Origin: an uncultured Holophagales bacterium
GTDB lineage: Bacteria; Acidobacteriota; Thermoanaerobaculia; UBA5066
Length of the DNA stretch: 7,983 nucleotides
Assembly (NCBI GenBank): GCA_937927565.1
Contig: CALBDV010000666.1
Location: 1-7,983 of the forward strand
Direction of reading: 5' to 3'
Shown here: positions 5,705-7,983 of the stretch, piece by piece
Position numbering within the stretch: the first letter of the stretch is position 1
How the letters are laid out: every line of letters begins with the position of its first letter
Notes under the pieces: generated by a model
Told to the model about the DNA's origin: nothing
Database searches by the model: none
Seen by the model: only the letters and a program-made list of their open reading frames with translations
Translations under genes and position numbers: made by a program

Positions 5705-6217
5705 TCAGGGCCTGCGGGCGAACCAGAGACCCGCCCAGACCTTCGGGTCGACGAGGACGCCCTCGGCCTGGCGTTGGGCGAGGAACGCCTCGACCGAGGC
5801 GAGGGGGGGCTCGTGGACCGTGATCGTCTCGCCTTCGACGCCGCCCCCCGCCCCGACCTTCGAGAGCCCGCGAGCACGGAAGAAGGTCACGATCTCCGAA
5901 GTGACGCCCGCCGACGGGGGACCGACGGCGAGGTGTTCCATCGCCGTCGCGTCCCAGCCGGTCTCTTCGACGAGCTCTCGCCGGGCAGCCTCCTCGAGGG
6001 GTTCGTCCGCGGGGCTTTCGGCGTCGCCGGCGAGGCCCGCCGGGAGCTCGAGGACATTCGCGGCAACCGCCTCGCGCCACTGCTCGACGAGGAGGAGGCG
6101 ATCGGCGGGAGTGACGGCCACCACGAGGACGATGCCGCGTATCCCGGGTCGTTCCACGAACTCCCAGCCATTGCGGACGACGAGCCGCAGGTACCGTCCG
6201 GCGTGAAGCTCCTTCAC
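5705..6217 (-). CDS. Nudix hydrolase, ADP-ribose pyrophosphatase type
   Basis: This 170-residue protein probably splits a nucleoside diphosphate linked to another group, such as ADP-ribose to AMP and ribose 5-phosphate, in the cytoplasm with Mg2+. The context V-E-Q-W-R (44-48) followed by L-E-L-P-A-G (56-61) is typical of ADP-ribose pyrophosphatases. The Nudix box runs from Gly61 to Trp88 and ends R-E-L-V-E-E-T-G-W (80-88), with metal-binding Glu81, 84 and 85 present. The spacing is unusual: 12 residues instead of 7 separate Glu67 from Arg80. The start is GTG at 6217, whose GTGA also contains the stop of the upstream sensor kinase gene. With no Shine-Dalgarno, it is probably translated by coupling to that gene. 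The substrate is inferred from the family only. Confidence 0.9.
   Translation of the reverse strand: MKELHAGRYLRLVVRNGWEFVERPGIRGIVLVVAVTPADRLLLVEQWREAVAANVLELPAGLAGDAESPADEPLEEAARRELVEETGWDATAMEHLAVGPPSAGVTSEIVTFFRARGLSKVGAGGGVEGETITVHEPPLASVEAFLAQRQAEGVLVDPKVWAGLWFARRP
6214..6217 (-). promoter_or_regulatory. GTGA stop/start overlap coupling sensor kinase and Nudix gene
   Basis: On the - strand GTGA at 6217-6214 is both the GTG start of the Nudix gene and the TGA stop of the histidine kinase gene, shifted by one base. The 15 or so bases before it contain no Shine-Dalgarno. Such 4-bp overlaps usually mean one transcript and translation re-initiation, giving linked expression of the two proteins. 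Confidence 0.8.
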
Positions 6218-7983
6218 GCGGGAATCCAGAAGGAAAAGACGGAGCCGGAAGGCGCCGACGGACGCGGTTCGACCTGGATGCAGCCGCCGTGGGCCAGGGC
6301 GACGGCGCCGACGACGGTGAGGCCGAGCCCGGTGCCCGGGATCCGCTCGGAGCCGGTAAAGCGCTGATACGGCCCGCCGAGGCGGTCTTTCACCGACTCG
6401 GGGACGCCGGGACCGGAATCGGCGACGCGCAGGACGAGCCAGCGCCTGCCGTCGGCCTCCTCGATGCCGATGCGCGCGGAGACGTCGCCCCCGCGCCGGC
6501 TGAACTTCAGCGCGTTCGAGAGGATGTTCGACGCTGCGCGCCTGTAGCGACCCGCGTCGAGGGAGACGGCCGGGAGCGGCTCGGCGATCTCCACCTCGAG
6601 CCGGATCTGCCGCGCCTCGGCCATCCAGCGGGCTTCCTCGAATGGCTGGGCCAGGACCGAGCGGACGTCCTCGGGCCGGAGATCGGCTGGCGTCTCGCCG
6701 GTCCGGTAGACGAGGAGCGCGTCGTCGATCATTCCGGACAGCCCCCGTGCCGAGGCCATCGAGGTGCGCAGGAGGCGCTCGAGCCGCTGGTCGCCGGAGA
6801 TCCGGTCGAGACTCAGCTCGAGGGACGCGAGGACGGCCGCGAGCGGGTTCTTCAGGTCGTGGACGAGCATGCTCAGCAGCCGCTGCCGATCGTGGTCGGC
6901 CAGCTCACGGAGGCGCTGCTCCTGCGCGAGCGCTGTCAGCTTCTCGGTGAGGCTCACGTGGAGGCGGGAGGCGCGGATGGCGAGCGCGAGCTGGTCGGCG
7001 ACCAGCGCCAGGAACCCTGTGAGGTCGTCCGGAAACGTCCGGGGCTCCGGGTACGTGAGTCCGAGCCCCGCGACGACCTCGTTCTCGACGACGACGGGCA
7101 GGATGATCCCGCTCCCGGCGCCGAGGCGTCGGAGAGCGGTGGCCGCGCCAGGGTGGTCGCCTTCCTGCCGCGCGTCGGGGACGACGTACGGCTCGCGAGA
7201 CTCGACGAGCAGGCGAAATGCAGCGGTCCCGTTGATGAGCCATTGGTCGCCCGTGAGGTCCGGGATCGCGTCCGAGGAGCGCCACGACTGGCGGAGGACG
7301 AGTCGGTCCTGCCGTCCGTCGGGCAGGAACACGTCCACGGTGTGGGCGCTGGTACGGAGGCCGACGATCGACGTGACGGTTTGCAGGATCCGGTCCGGGT
7401 CGGTGATGTCGCGCGTCGCCGTGGCGATCGCGGCGAGGATCTCGCTTCGCTCCGCCTGCACGCGGAGACGCTCCTGGGCATCCTCTTCCTCGGTGAGATC
7501 CGCGATGACGACCTGGGCTCCCCAGGGTGTTCCGTGGCCGTCCCTCAGGAGGAGTGCCCGAGTGTCGAGGGCGAAGTGCCGGCCGTCCTTCACCGTACCG
7601 GCGATTCGCATCCGGTGTCTCCCGCACGCCAGCAGGCCCTCGTTCATCAATTCGAGATGGGATTCCTTCACGGCCCCTTCCGGAAGGACCTCGAGGATCG
7701 ATCGCCCGACCAGGGCAGCCCGGCCCTTGCCGAGGAAGCTCTCCGTCTCCGCGTTCACGCTCGTGAGGGTTCCGTCGAGCGTTCGCGAGTAGACGATGAC
7801 GGGGAGGTCGTGAAGGACGGCTTCGGTCTGCGTCCGGCGCCGGTGCAGGAGGAGGAGGCGCTCCAGCCGCATCCGGAGGACCGGGGCGTCGTCGGGCTCG
7901 CGGACGACCTCGAACGACTCGACCGAGGGGTGCCCGGCGAGGATGTCGGGCGCGGAGCCTCCGGGCGGGATGACGACGAGGCA
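6214..7983 (-). CDS. PAS-GAF sensor histidine kinase, 5'-truncated by window edge; degenerate receiver-like N-terminus possible
   Basis: The frame is open to the right edge, so the gene starts outside; the ATG at 7872 lies within the coding sequence. Numbering from that ATG: a coiled link, PAS domain about 16-128 (Y-S-R-T-L-D-G-T-L-T-S-V-N at 28-40), GAF domain about 142-303, HisKA about 325-395 with the phosphoacceptor His338 in V-H-D-L-K-N-P-L, and HATPase_c about 440-550. The ATPase has an N-box N-I-L-S-N-A-L-K-F (449-457), D-S-G-P-G (485-489), F-box Y-Q-R-F (502-505) and G-T-G-L-G-L (513-518). All catalytic residues are present. No membrane helix is visible, so this part is cytoplasmic and probably senses a small molecule or redox state through PAS/GAF. 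The 37 residues before the ATG end in a basic, Leu-rich helix like the last helix of a response-regulator receiver. No partner regulator is in the window; the next gene, a Nudix hydrolase, overlaps by 4 bp. Confidence 0.92.
   Translation of the reverse strand, partial: CLVVIPPGGSAPDILAGHPSVESFEVVREPDDAPVLRMRLERLLLLHRRRTQTEAVLHDLPVIVYSRTLDGTLTSVNAETESFLGKGRAALVGRSILEVLPEGAVKESHLELMNEGLLACGRHRMRIAGTVKDGRHFALDTRALLLRDGHGTPWGAQVVIADLTEEEDAQERLRVQAERSEILAAIATATRDITDPDRILQTVTSIVGLRTSAHTVDVFLPDGRQDRLVLRQSWRSSDAIPDLTGDQWLINGTAAFRLLVESREPYVVPDARQEGDHPGAATALRRLGAGSGIILPVVVENEVVAGLGLTYPEPRTFPDDLTGFLALVADQLALAIRASRLHVSLTEKLTALAQEQRLRELADHDRQRLLSMLVHDLKNPLAAVLASLELSLDRISGDQRLERLLRTSMASARGLSGMIDDALLVYRTGETPADLRPEDVRSVLAQPFEEARWMAEARQIRLEVEIAEPLPAVSLDAGRYRRAASNILSNALKFSRRGGDVSARIGIEEADGRRWLVLRVADSGPGVPESVKDRLGGPYQRFTGSERIPGTGLGLTVVGAVALAHGGCIQVEPRPSAPSGSVFSFWIPA

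Noticed and set aside
4935..6206. 423-codon + frame spanning the dehydrogenase and the Nudix region
   Set aside because: It runs out of frame with the dehydrogenase and antisense to the Nudix box, is Arg-rich, and crosses two well-supported genes.
6764..7792. 342-codon + frame antisense to the histidine kinase
   Set aside because: Ser/Arg-rich shadow translation; the opposite strand encodes intact PAS, GAF and HisKA motifs.
7870..7872. ATG at 7872 as the true start of the histidine kinase
   Set aside because: The frame stays open through the window edge and the upstream 37 residues look like a real domain end joined to the helix that begins at this ATG.
1..7983. tRNA, rRNA, insertion sequence, phage or plasmid genes
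   Set aside because: Reading both strands I found no transposase, integrase, terminal inverted repeats, tRNA-like stretch or replication gene; the composition is even across the window.

Overview
The window is GC-rich and densely coding, with strongly GC-biased third codon positions. It holds six genes with almost no free DNA between them; the longest gene-free gap is 59 bp. The gene mix is a multi-repeat Hanks-type Ser/Thr kinase, a multi-domain sensor histidine kinase, a YkgJ-type cysteine-cluster protein and a small outer-membrane barrel. This fits a GC-rich Gram-negative bacterium of the Acidobacteriota or Myxococcota kind. That placement is inferred from gene content and style; no rRNA or other marker gene is present.

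Layout, left to right. (1) 1-687 (+): C-terminal two thirds of a fold-type II PLP enzyme of the threonine/serine dehydratase family, cut by the window edge. (2) 691-1281 (-): small secreted beta-barrel protein, tail to tail with (1). (3) 1341-4133 (+): a 930-residue protein with four predicted membrane helices, a long alpha-solenoid with a 13-residue period, two ordinary TPR-like hairpins, a Pro/Ala linker and a complete Ser/Thr kinase at the extreme C-terminus. (4) 4117-4626 (-): YkgJ/UPF0153-like cysteine-cluster protein whose 3' end overlaps the kinase gene by 17 bp. (5) 4660-5697 (+): medium-chain dehydrogenase/reductase with a structural-zinc lobe. (6) 5705-6217 (-): Nudix hydrolase of the ADP-ribose pyrophosphatase type. 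(7) 6214-7983 (-): PAS-GAF-HisKA-HATPase sensor kinase that runs off the right edge, possibly with a degenerate receiver domain at its N-terminus. Genes 6 and 7 overlap by 4 bp (GTGA) and are probably one operon transcribed leftward.

The main points of interest are the kinase gene and its promoter region. Its architecture reverses the common bacterial order of kinase, then membrane helix, then TPR or sensor. Sixteen solenoid units keep the same residue at position 7 at 13-residue spacing, with one 4-residue break. The 59-bp gap shared with the barrel gene is nearly symmetric: a perfect 6-1-6 palindrome in the centre, a -10-like hexamer on each side, and start codons so close that both transcripts could be leaderless. 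The two genes may be co-regulated, but that is inference. Otherwise the window looks like chromosomal housekeeping and signalling genes. I see no mobile element, CRISPR array, tRNA, rRNA or phage gene.
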